Source of the DNA: Discostella pseudostelligera
Lineage: Eukaryota > Bacillariophyta > Thalassiosirophyceae > Thalassiosirales > Thalassiosiraceae
NCBI GenBank assembly: GCA_036940085.1
Contig: JALLBK010000296.1
Location: 1-27,431 of the forward strand
DNA length: 27,431 nt
Direction: 5' to 3'
Shown: positions 8,874 to 16,816 of the stretch, one piece after another
How positions within the stretch are numbered: the stretch's first letter is position 1
Layout of the letters: each line of letters starts with the position of its first letter
Position numbers and translations under genes: made by a program
The notes under the pieces: generated by a model
What the model was told of the DNA's origin: nothing
The model's input: the letters and a program-made list of their open reading frames with translations, nothing else
Databases searched by the model: none

Positions 8874-9440
8874 TCAAGCCTGTTTGGTAAAACGACGTGT
8901 ATTCGTAAGCCTACGCTGAATCTGTGCATGGCTCTCCAATCCCTTTTTCTTATTGGCCTGGGCGGCCAATCCCCCCTGCATGCCAGCGTACTTGCTTCCT
9001 TCCGTCTCCTGGCGTTTCACACCTTCCGTAGTAGAAGCACTGCTGGGATGACCCACGGCTTTCACTGCCTCTGGATATCGCTTGCATTGATAGGGAAGGT
9101 CGTTGACACTCGATGCCTTCTCGGCGAGAATTTTGCACTTTTCCAATGTGTATTCTTTTGATGGAGGAGAGATTATGTGGGCAGGGTAGTTAGTGAAGGT
9201 AAATAATAACAGTACAGAGTTCAGTGTGAGAAGAAAAAATAGATTTGATGCAATTATCTGGACGCAATGGCATAGACCGACCAAATATTCCTGGAAGGGA
9301 CGGGGCGAGTGGTGAACGTAGCACAGCACATCATGACGACATCACATCCGAACAATAAGATTGACCCTACCCGAGCCGACCCTCACCACCATTAATCTAC
9401 GCAGCTACCACTACACCCTCAATGACTTACCTTCGGACAT
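8874..9440 (-). CDS. Small conserved-looking hydrophilic protein, 96 residues, with a 10-nt first coding exon
   Basis: Exon 1 is 9440-9431 (ATGTCCGAAG), donor GTAAGT. The intron is 9430-9155 (276 nt, acceptor ATCAAAAG), and exon 2 is 9154-8874. The splice completes GAA and the protein begins MSEEYTLEKCKILAEKASS. Exon 2 alone remains open further 5', but that extension reads through intron sequence and has no convincing start. The protein is hydrophilic and basic: an N-terminal helix (E-E-Y-T-L-E-K-C-K-I-L), two Cys (residues 10 and 27), a Gly-rich centre (Y-A-G-M-Q-G-G-L-A-A-Q) and a basic C-terminal helix (Q-R-R-L-T-N-T-R-R-F). No signal peptide or TM is seen. The regular composition suggests a conserved protein, but I do not recognise the family. 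It is divergent from the kinase gene. Confidence 0.65.
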
Positions 9441-10021
9441 CGTTGCCAATCAATTGATGGATGAGGTTCTGAGAAGAAGAGGAGGTGGCTGTAGTAGTCG
9501 TCGAGGGTTGTATTGCGATTGTGACAAATGGGAAGAAGTTAAGCGATGAAGTCAAAAGCAAAAGATCGAATGCCGGAGATGAGCGTCCCGTGGAGAGGTT
9601 CTCATAGAGGAATCAATACAAAAATGTGCGGGATCATTGCCGCCACATACCTTGTGTCGCACTTCTCAGAAATGGCGGGAGAGAATCAAAAAGATTCCGG
9701 CAAGAAGCTTCTCAGAGGAATTAGTACTCAAAAGTGCGGGAACATTGGCGCAATCTTTGATGTGACATTCTTTCTTGGAAAATGGCGGGAGCGCTCAAGA
9801 GAAGAGAAGGTTCCACCATCCAAGCAAGTCCAAGCAGCTGCCAACTGCCAGCCAAGCCAGAGCATCATCAACAAGAGATGCAAGGAAGCAAGAGACAACC
9901 GCCCGATCGATGGCATGGCCAAGAACTTTTTTGAATCCCAACAAATTATTCAATTTCATTGGCCACACCGCCACGTCTACTCACTACCCAACTCTTCTCA
10001 AATAGAATCAATTCATTAACC
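9441..10021. promoter_or_regulatory. Divergent promoter of the 96-residue protein and the kinase, with a 110-bp tandem duplication
   Basis: The gap contains a diverged duplication: 9599-9708 repeats as 9709-9818. Matching landmarks are TTCTCA(T)AGAGGAAT, GTGCGGGA-CATTG-CGC and AATGGCGGGA (9671-9680 and 9781-9790), each offset by 110 bp. The ATGGCGGGA copies match motifs in other divergent promoters of the window. No coding sequence is evident. Confidence 0.5.
9599..9818 (+). repeat. Imperfect 110-bp direct duplication
   Basis: Two adjacent copies (9599-9708 and 9709-9818) share three blocks at constant 110-bp offset: the AGAGGAAT block, the TGCGGGA block and the ATGGCGGGA block. The sequence between blocks is diverged, so the conserved blocks may have been retained by selection. 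Confidence 0.55.
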
Positions 10022-12698
10022 ATGATATTGCACACCCTACTTCGTGCCGCTGCGCGGTCGCGACAGTCACAACATGCCTCCCGGCATCATCTGCCGGCGG
10101 CGTCGCTCCTGCTGGTAACAATTGCAGGATATTTAGAAATTGTACACGGCGGAGAACAAGACGGTGTCGGCGACGACGTTGATACCAGCAATATTGGCAA
10201 TGCTGTCTTCGACGGCATTGGCAGCAGTGGCAGCCGCAGTGGCAATAGATTTTGGGCTTTCCAGCGCAATGCTCTCTGCCAGCAGCAGCGACAGCGACAG
10301 CATGCCAATGAGAAAGCTGATATTGTTGATACCAGCAGTAGCAATAGTAGCAACGACCATCCACCTTCACAGCCACAGCGTCCAATGGAATCATCACCCT
10401 TTCGCAACTTCGTAGCCACCTCCTCCGCCTACCTCGACTTACGAATCCAACGTGCCGTCACCTCCAAACGCATGGCCGCCGAGAAAAGTCGCCGCACATT
10501 CTTCTCCGTCTACGAGGTTAAATTCGATGACCCCCTAGGATCCGGAGCCTATGGCGATGTCTATCTATGTCGGGAACGTTCCACCGGTGAGGAGTGTGCA
10601 CTCAAAAAAATTCCCAAGGAATTTACCGATAGGGATGAATTCCAACGTGAGATGAACACATTGCTGCATATTCGGGCCAATGGTGGGCATCCCAATATCT
10701 GCATGTTGCGTGAGAATTTTGATGAGGAGGATGATTATATGTTAGTGTTTGATTTAGTTGATGGTGGGGAGATATTTGAACATTTGATTAAGCATGGAGC
10801 ATATTCAGAGGCGGATGCGAGTAGATTGTTGCGACAGGTGGCTTCGGCTTTGGATTTTATCCATGGAATTGGAGTGGTGCATGCTGGTATGTTATTTTCT
10901 TACTTATTTGCATCTTGGTTCACTTCTACTACGTCATCTCACTCATTCTCTTCTTATGGTAAATTATTCATAACTTGAATTACTTCCATTCATCTATATC
11001 ATATCGTATTTCATAGATTTGAAGCCCGAAAATGTCATGCTGCGAAAGACACATGGTGGTGCGATCATAAAGCTCATTGATTTTGGTTGTTCCGAGATAC
11101 TGTCGCATCCAGAAGACGGAGGAGGAGTTACGGAACATCGTCCCCCGCCTCGAATACTCACGCATAAATCCGGTGCCACCACTGCATACTGTCCTCCCGA
11201 GGCATTTGATGATAAAGAAGTAGCACTCGACCCGTCTGCGGATATGTGGGCCATTGGAGTTATCGTGTACATGATGTTGATAGGACGACATCCATTCGAT
11301 TTGGATTGTGATGCATCGAATGAAGAAATAGCATGGCGTATCAAGGAACAACGTCTACCACCATTGAATTTGGCACATAATCTATCACCCTCGGCACTCG
11401 ATTTGATTCGCAAGTTGATGGAGCCTGATCCTAAGAAGAGAATGACAGCCCATGATATGCTCCACCATCCATGGGTGACGGGAGAGACGGCATCAGAATA
11501 CATCATGGAGGACTCGGCGAAGCGCTTGAAGCAGCTTCATCGGTACAAGTCAGGAATTGAAAAGACTGTTATTGAAAATCTACTCTCGTTTTCGTCGGAG
11601 GAAACTCGTGACAACGGGAACGATGGCCAAACTACTCTGCTGGAACGAGCCTTCGATCATCTCGATAAGGATAAAAAGGGTTTCTTGGATAGGAAAGATC
11701 TCAAGGCACTGCCGACATCAAGGTTGCGTCGAAGAGGAACGACCAAAGATGATGCGGAATGCAAAATGTCGTTCAATCAATTTTCGGATCTTATCGGCCA
11801 AAGCATGAGGAGTGTTCATTTCAAGAAGGGTCAGGTCATTTACAAAGAAGATGATGAGGGTGACTACATGTACTTTATCAATAGTGGCACTATCGAAGTA
11901 TCTACTCGGGATGGATTCCGGACAAAGAAAGGACGAGGAGACTGTTTTGGTAAAGGAGGCATATTTGGTCGAAAACGAAGGACGACAATTACCTGCACCA
12001 CACCCGTCCACGCATTGCGAATTGATAAGGAGTTCTTCTCAAAGTATGTCATTAAGGGTTCAGCTCTATCAACCAAACTCTTGGAAAAGGCAAACAAGGA
12101 AAAGTTCGAGCGTGCTCTTGACATTCTGGAACGGATGGGACGGTTCGATGAAAAGACATACAAAAAAGGCGACGTACTTTTCAGGGAGGGTGAAGTGCCC
12201 CGTGACGCATACATTGTAAAGGAAGGTCTCGTGGATGTCGCTGTTGCGGAGCACCATTTTTATACCGCCAAACCTGGTCGGTTATTCGGAATTAACTCCC
12301 TAGCGATGGACAGGGATAGAAAGGCGTCGGCTACCTGTGTGACAGACTCTTGTGTTGTGAAAAGCATCCCGTTGAAGGAATTACGAAAGCTATCCAATGA
12401 GTATCCCTTACTGGAGTCTACCTTGAAAGAGTTGGCTCTGAGACAAGAATTCCGGAGGGCCATCGTCCTTCGGAGAATGAAATCATTTCCGAATAAAGAT
12501 CAGATGAAAGAGGCATTTGATGAAATCGATCAAGACCGGTCAGGGACATTGAATAAAGACGAGCTGCGTCTGTTGATGGCCAGTCTTGGAGCGGCGTTTA
12601 CCGACGAAGATTTCATCGGGCTGGTTAGCACATTGGATGTGAACGAATCAGGCGAGGTTGGCTTCAACGAGTTTCAAAACATATTCAATGAAAGTTAA
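10022..12698 (+). CDS. CAMK/CDPK-like Ser/Thr kinase with two cNMP-binding-like domains and EF-hands
   Basis: Exon 1 is 10022-10886, donor GTATGT, intron 10887-11016 (130 nt, acceptor TTTCATAG), exon 2 is 11017-12698; 848 residues. The N-terminus is Arg-rich followed by a hydrophobic segment (about 28-40, A-S-L-L-L-V-T-I-A-G-Y-L), so either a signal anchor or an organelle leader. Kinase domain about 167-442: Gly loop G173-S-G-A-Y-G, Lys195 (C-A-L-K), catalytic loop H287-A-D289-L-K-P-E-N, D310-F-G, P-P-E. The splice junction falls within the Asp289 codon. An EF-hand-like loop lies at 505-516 (D-K-D-K-K-G ... D). cNBD-like domain 1 is about 552-640 (phosphate cassette F599-G-K-G-G), and domain 2 about 661-765 (F712-G-I-N-S-L). 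Two canonical EF-hand loops close the protein (793-804 and 829-840). By family this predicts Ca2+ control, possibly with nucleotide control. The HAD loop (Arg to Ala) makes it non-RD, and both cassettes lack the usual Glu. Substrates are unknown. Confidence 0.9.
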
Positions 12699-12950
12699 TA
12701 TCATGAAGTATAGCGTCGATGCACGGAAGAGGCATTGGTGTATCCACATATTGGAGGGAGCCGTACGCTCGACGATTCTACAGAGGTTTGTAACTGCCAA
12801 TTGAAGTGTATCATGATGAGAACATACGTATGATACAATTTATGTACATGCAATGTAATGCGGACTAATTCCTTACTCCTACTTGTCTCGACCTAATCAA
12901 ACGATTGTACGTGCATCACTCTAGGTCGATGGATCAATTCAATACCTGTC

Positions 12951-13628
12951 TTACACTTCGCTATGGGCCTCCTGCATTTCGGAATGTTCGACATTTTCTT
13001 CTCCCAACGTAGCTTCGGGTTCATTGACCTTGATCTCAATCTTCTTACTCAATGCATGCTCCGAAGTCTCCATCTCAATCTTCGGGGCGACAACCGTCAC
13101 GGTACTTCCAGACATGTTCGCTACCAGATTCGTAGTGTCAACATCAGGACTGAGCAAAATCGCCTTTTCAAAGCGGGAATGTACGGTCATGCCTCCATCA
13201 TTGTACTTCCTGTCTCCCTTGAGGCGCAAGGTACGCCCATCATTATCAAGCTGCAAATCAATGTCCTTTTCATCCATGTCGGGTGTGTGGAACGCCACCT
13301 TGTAGTTTTTTTCATCTTGGGTGACTTCGATTCCACTTCGACGAGAAGATGCAAGCTCCTTAGGGACGCCTTTACCCAATAGTGAAAGTGCTGGGCGTGG
13401 AAACGCAGTTGCGAGAGATTCGTCAAACTCTTGCATCTCCTCGAACATTCGGTCAATGTCGGGGAAGAATATATCGCTACGACGAAGCACGGGGAACAGT
13501 GATCGACGAGCAGCAAGACTGGTAGATGTGCGAGCTGAGGCTGGATTACTAGCTACATGAAAGCCATCGGTCCTCAACGCAAAGCTCACGACAAGTGGAA
13601 GGAGCGAAGCGGCAGTGGGGAAACGCAT
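12951..13628 (-). CDS. Small heat shock protein (HSP20/alpha-crystallin), probably plastid-targeted
   Basis: Single exon, 225 residues, ATG at 13628. Residues 1-22 form a signal peptide (F-P-T-A-A-S-L-L-P-L-V-V-S-F-A-L) followed by G-F-H-V-A-S-N and a Ser/Thr/Arg-rich, acid-poor stretch. In diatoms, Phe directly after the signal-peptide cleavage site directs a protein into the plastid stroma (established rule), so plastid location is the best inference. The alpha-crystallin domain covers about residues 98-190: E-V-T-Q-D-E-K-N-Y-K-V, D-M-D-E-K-D-I-D-L-Q-L, R-L-K-G-D-R, then S-R-F-E-K-A-I-L-L and the beta8/9 region V-A-N-M-S-G-S-T-V-T-V-V-A-P. The C-terminal tail is acidic and lacks an obvious I-x-I oligomerisation motif, apart from K-I-E-I-K. 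Role: ATP-independent holdase. It is divergent from two cytosolic-type HSP20 genes. Confidence 0.88.
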   Translation of the reverse strand: MRFPTAASLLPLVVSFALRTDGFHVASNPASARTSTSLAARRSLFPVLRRSDIFFPDIDRMFEEMQEFDESLATAFPRPALSLLGKGVPKELASSRRSGIEVTQDEKNYKVAFHTPDMDEKDIDLQLDNDGRTLRLKGDRKYNDGGMTVHSRFEKAILLSPDVDTTNLVANMSGSTVTVVAPKIEMETSEHALSKKIEIKVNEPEATLGEENVEHSEMQEAHSEV

Positions 13629-14062
13629 ATTTGATATTGGTTTTGTTGCACCTTGTTGCTAATTCGAACGATGATGGATAATGATGTGAAATTGTGAGAC
13701 CAGAGAGAGGCAGGGATGAGAGTCCGCTGCATGCTTGCCTCCGTCGTAGATTCTCTTGGATTGCATTGAAAGATCTTCGAAGCGAACACCGCCATGATGG
13801 ATGTATCAGATCGATCGATTTGGAGTTCGGATGCCATGAATTCAGAGATCGCTTCCGAAAAAGTGAGGTCGATGTACTTATTCCTACGTAAGTTTGTGTG
13901 AAATGGTGATGCCTCCATCGATTTCGGTAAAAAGAGAGCCATGGTGACCTACTATCACTATCCTTCCAATTGTGCTCATAAATTGCACATCGAGCAAACA
14001 ACTACTTCATAATCGCATCTCAATTACAACAGCATCGTTTTCAGAGGAAGAACAGATCAAGA
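13629..14062. promoter_or_regulatory. Divergent HSP20 promoter region
   Basis: The 434-bp gap lies between the plastid-type HSP20 and the first tandem HSP20. It contains GCCTCCATCGATTTC (13911-13925), which recurs upstream of the second tandem gene at the same distance from its ATG, and GCTCATAAA (13973-13981), a possible TATA-like element also shared. Close TTC/GAA pairs occur (for example about 13771-13779 and 13852-13858), but I found no perfect three-unit heat shock element with 2-nt spacing. Confidence 0.45.
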
Positions 14063-14536
14063 ATGAGCCTTACATTTTGGAACCCAAACAGTGTCTTCGC
14101 CGGCTTCGACGATGATTTCTTTGCTCCCGTGGCGCCGACTGCATTTCATGGATTCCCACCTGCCCTTACCCGGTTCAAGGACGATACCATGCGTCATTCC
14201 TCTCCCCGCTATGAGGTCACCGAGAATGATAAACAGTTCCGCCTCGCCGTTGATGTTCCTGGAGTAAAGGAGGACAACATGAAGATCGAGTTGGAAAATG
14301 ATGGCCGCGTCTTGCACCTGTTTGGCGGTAGGAAGGAGAAGACTGAGACTTCATTTAAGGAGTTCAAGTTTGACAAGCGATTTACCCTTGGAAAGAACTT
14401 GGACACCTCGAAGCTTACGGCACATCTAAATGACGGAGTATTGGTATTGACTGCTCCGAAGCTAGAGAAGCTTCCTCCTACCACTCAGGAGATTCCCATT
14501 ATTCGTGGCGACGCACCTGCATTGATGGAAGAATAA
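14063..14536 (+). CDS. HSP20 small heat shock protein, tandem copy 1
   Basis: Single exon, 157 residues, starting MSLTFWNPNSVFAGFDDDFF; there is no targeting peptide, so probably cytosolic. The N-terminal arm (1-40) is aromatic-rich (W, F, D clusters), as in class I-like sHSPs. The alpha-crystallin domain is about residues 48-138: Y-E-V-T-E-N-D-K-Q-F-R-L-A-V-D-V-P-G-V-K-E-D-N-M-K, R-F-T-L-G-K-N-L-D, and L-N-D-G-V-L-V-L-T-A-P-K near its end. The tail has I-P-I-I, matching the I-x-I oligomer contact. It differs from copy 2 mainly at A-P-V-A-P-T versus A-P-I-E-P-S and in the loop F-G-G-R-K versus T-F-N-K-K. Function by family: stress holdase chaperone. Confidence 0.95.
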   Translation: MSLTFWNPNSVFAGFDDDFFAPVAPTAFHGFPPALTRFKDDTMRHSSPRYEVTENDKQFRLAVDVPGVKEDNMKIELENDGRVLHLFGGRKEKTETSFKEFKFDKRFTLGKNLDTSKLTAHLNDGVLVLTAPKLEKLPPTTQEIPIIRGDAPALMEE

Positions 14537-14740
14537 GCATGAGTCTGAAGTTAGGATAAGGATCGGGATTTTGCATTCGTATGGTACTAGGTACATGAAT
14601 ATGCGATAGTCTGATAAGGATAGGCTTCGAGATTTTGCATTCATCGAGATTTTATATTCGTGTGGTATCAGATGCATCATTAGGTGGTGGTAGATTCTAA
14701 CGAAAATTGTAGTAGATTCTAACGAAACTTAATATCACTC
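14537..14740 (+). repeat. Short direct repeats downstream of HSP20 copy 1
   Basis: Two sets are visible. TAGATTCTAACGAAA occurs at 14691-14705 and 14713-14727 (22-bp period). A longer block, AGTCTGA ... GATAAGGAT ... GATTTTGCATTC, occurs at about 14548-14580 and again at about 14608-14642. These repeats are absent after HSP20 copy 2, so the duplication unit does not include this tail. Confidence 0.55.
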
Positions 14741-14863
14741 ATTTCACTCTCATGTTCGAATTTACCTAGATAACTTAATGAGAACTCCTCTTCACTCGTG
14801 TCTGATTGTCGATTTAATCTCACCTGTACCTATGTTTCCTCTGCAAGGAATCAAGATTGGCAC

Positions 14864-14920
14864 GCCTCCATCGATTTCTGTGCGTACGATCCTATCTCCA
14901 TCGATTTCTGTGCGAACGAT
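14864..14920 (+). promoter_or_regulatory. Doubled CTCCATCGATTTCTGTGCG element upstream of HSP20 copy 2
   Basis: CTCCATCGATTTCTGTGCG occurs at 14866-14884 and again at 14896-14914, a 30-bp period, each followed by a variant of TACGAT/AACGAT. A third copy of the core (CTCCATCGATTTC) sits at 13913-13925 upstream of copy 1. The copies at 13913 and 14866 are 150 and 147 bp before their ATGs. The element is a candidate cis-regulatory site. An upstream ORF reads through this stretch, but nothing suggests it is protein-coding. Confidence 0.5.
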
Positions 14921-15012
14921 GTCGAGATGCTTGCTTCTACCATCATTTGCTCATAAAACAATTTATCACCACTTCAAATCATTTCCAACCGCAATACGAC
15001 AATAATACGAAG

Positions 15013-15486
15013 ATGAGCCTTACATTTTGGAACCCAAACAGCGTCTTTGCCGGCTTTGACGACGATTTCTTTGCTCCGATTGAGCCGTCTGCATTTCAGG
15101 GATTCCCACCTGCCCTTACCCGGTTCAAGGACGACACCATGCGTCATTCCTCTCCCCGCTATGAGGTCACCGAAAATGATAAGCAGTTCCGCCTCGCAGT
15201 TGAACTGCCCGGAGTAAAGGAAGACAATATGAAGGTCGAGTTGGAGAATGAAGGACGACTCCTCCACTTGACATTCAACAAGAAGGAAAAGACTGAGACT
15301 TCATTTAAGGAGTTCAAGTTTGAGAAACGCTTCACCCTTGGAAAGAATTTGGACACCTCGAAGCTTACGGCACATCTATCTGATGGAGTGTTGGTATTGA
15401 CCGCCCCAAAGAAGGAGAAGCTTCCTCCTACCACACAGGAGATTCCGATTATTCGGGGTGATGCGCCGGCTTTGATGGATGAATAA
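15013..15486 (+). CDS. HSP20 small heat shock protein, tandem copy 2
   Basis: Single exon, 157 residues, nearly identical to copy 1 in length and sequence (same start MSLTFWNPNSVFAGFDDDFF and same tail T-T-Q-E-I-P-I-I-R-G-D-A). The frame stays open upstream to about 14857, but that part translates the promoter repeats; the ATG at 15013 matches copy 1's start and the identity between copies begins exactly there. The alpha-crystallin domain is intact (V-E-L-P-G-V-K-E-D-N-M-K; R-F-T-L-G-K-N-L-D; D-G-V-L-V-L-T-A-P-K). Differences from copy 1 are concentrated in the beta5/6 loop (L-T-F-N-K-K) and the N-terminal arm. Recent tandem duplication or gene conversion explains the high identity. Confidence 0.95.
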   Translation: MSLTFWNPNSVFAGFDDDFFAPIEPSAFQGFPPALTRFKDDTMRHSSPRYEVTENDKQFRLAVELPGVKEDNMKVELENEGRLLHLTFNKKEKTETSFKEFKFEKRFTLGKNLDTSKLTAHLSDGVLVLTAPKKEKLPPTTQEIPIIRGDAPALMDE

Positions 15487-15820
15487 AGCACAGGTGAACA
15501 CTATGATGATTGATGTTAAGAATTTGTAACGCACCGGTTGGGATGGATCATAAAACCACGAGATGGATAAGTCGAGCATCGAGAATTCGCAGTGTATCGT
15601 TTGACATCGGGTTCAGGATTAGGCTATTGTACTTGTAGCAACATGTGTTTAATAGGCTTTATGTGATATCTATAAATTAGTAGACGACATGGTTAGACAA
15701 ATCCTGGAGCAATGAAATAATTGTCTATTTCACTTTTGAACTCACCTAGAGAAGTATGTGTCATGAAAACGATGCAGCTCTATCAGATCATAGGAACGCT
15801 GTGTCCAATTTCTTCTGCGC
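15487..15820. other. Convergent 3' region between HSP20 copy 2 and the MgtE gene
   Basis: This 334-bp A/T-rich interval has no credible ORF. It presumably holds both 3' untranslated regions. A possible poly(A) signal variant (AATGAAATAA) lies at about 15711-15720. No hairpin or RNA gene was recognised. Confidence 0.35.
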
Positions 15821-16816
15821 TCAAAGTTCCAATCCAAATAGCTTGAAAATCTTGTTCGCGATCAAGAAGTAACACAATAACCCCGAAACATCCACAAAGC
15901 TCGTCATCGCCGGAGCCGCAATCACCGCCGGATTCAATCCCAACATAACGCAAACGAACGGTAGGCTGCTTCCCAGAAATGCGGCGATCGTACTCAACAA
16001 TGGAAATGTCACCGAAACGACTGTAGAGACATGTTGCGATATTCCCATAACATAATGACTAATTGGCCCAACGATTGCACCTAACATCACCCCCATAACC
16101 AAACCACTCAATGCCTCCTTGGTAATGACCTTCACCGAATCCTCCCGTGTAATAACCCCCGCACTCAATGCCGAAAGCACAGTCCCCACGGCCTGTCCTC
16201 CCGTATTCCCCCCATGACCAGCCATTAATGGAACAAAGTAGGCTAATTCAATTTGTTTACTTAGCGTGTGTTCAAATCCATTCATGATAATTGCCGTGAA
16301 GGAGAGGGAGAGTAAGAATAATGCTAACCACCCCACACGTTCGTAGGCTATACTGTAGAATGGCTTGAGCTTGTATTCGAGTATAGCATCCTCACTGTCG
16401 GCAGCAGCACCATGATGTCCACCATGTGCATGTCCACCCGTCAATTTCTTCGTCGCGGTGAGCACCTTTTTCAATTGCTCAATTTCTGCAGCTTGTGATT
16501 TTATAGTTTCTTTCAATTCACGTAATACAGATGATGATTCTACAGTAGCTGATGATGCCGATGTTGTGGATGTCGCTGTCGCTGCATTGTTATTAGGATT
16601 CTTTGTCCCTTTTAGTCCCATGGTTTTTGAAGCTTTGACAAAGGCCATTGTTGGTGGATGTGTTGGTTTAGATGATGATATTGTGGTTGCTCGACTCTCG
16701 ATGGAAGAGATGGCGGCGACGTCGCAAATAATTAATAGCGCGAAATAAAATGCAAGGAGTAGAATCCGATGCCAAATTGCAGTTCTTGTTGTTGTTGATG
16801 ATGATAGACCGTACAT
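15821..16816 (-). CDS. MgtE/SLC41-type divalent cation (Mg2+) transporter
   Basis: Single exon, 331 residues, ATG at 16816. A hydrophobic leader (about 15-36, W-H-R-I-L-L-L-A-F-Y-F-A-L-L) may be a signal peptide or anchor. A Thr/Ser/Asn-rich linker, a short coiled coil (L-R-E-L-K-E-T-I-K-S-Q-A-A-E-I-E-Q-L) and a His-rich patch (G-G-H-A-H-G-G-H-H-G) follow. The rest is the MgtE membrane domain: R-V-G-W-L-A-L-F-L, then the pore signature P-L-M-A-G-H-G-G-N-T-G-G-Q-A, then N-P-A-V-I-A-A-P near the end; about five TM helices, as in the family. The cytosolic N and CBS domains that gate bacterial MgtE are absent; the coiled coil and His patch occupy their place. Family role (established): Mg2+ or related divalent cation transport. 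The membrane it sits in is unclear; the leader would fit plastid envelope or secretory membranes. Confidence 0.85.
   Translation of the reverse strand: MYGLSSSTTTRTAIWHRILLLAFYFALLIICDVAAISSIESRATTISSSKPTHPPTMAFVKASKTMGLKGTKNPNNNAATATSTTSASSATVESSSVLRELKETIKSQAAEIEQLKKVLTATKKLTGGHAHGGHHGAAADSEDAILEYKLKPFYSIAYERVGWLALFLLSLSFTAIIMNGFEHTLSKQIELAYFVPLMAGHGGNTGGQAVGTVLSALSAGVITREDSVKVITKEALSGLVMGVMLGAIVGPISHYVMGISQHVSTVVSVTFPLLSTIAAFLGSSLPFVCVMLGLNPAVIAAPAMTSFVDVSGLLCYFLIANKIFKLFGLEL

Noticed and set aside
9361..9549. Plus-strand 62-codon ORF
   Set aside because: It covers exon 1 and the intron of the 96-residue gene on the other strand, and lacks an ATG at its start.
10008..10419. Several ORFs antisense to the kinase N-terminus
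   Set aside because: They arise from the Ser/Gln/Asp-rich codon repeats of the kinase gene; the kinase frame continues into a clear catalytic domain.
14857..15012. N-terminal extension of HSP20 copy 2
   Set aside because: It encodes the doubled promoter element and is absent from copy 1, whose start matches the ATG at 15013.
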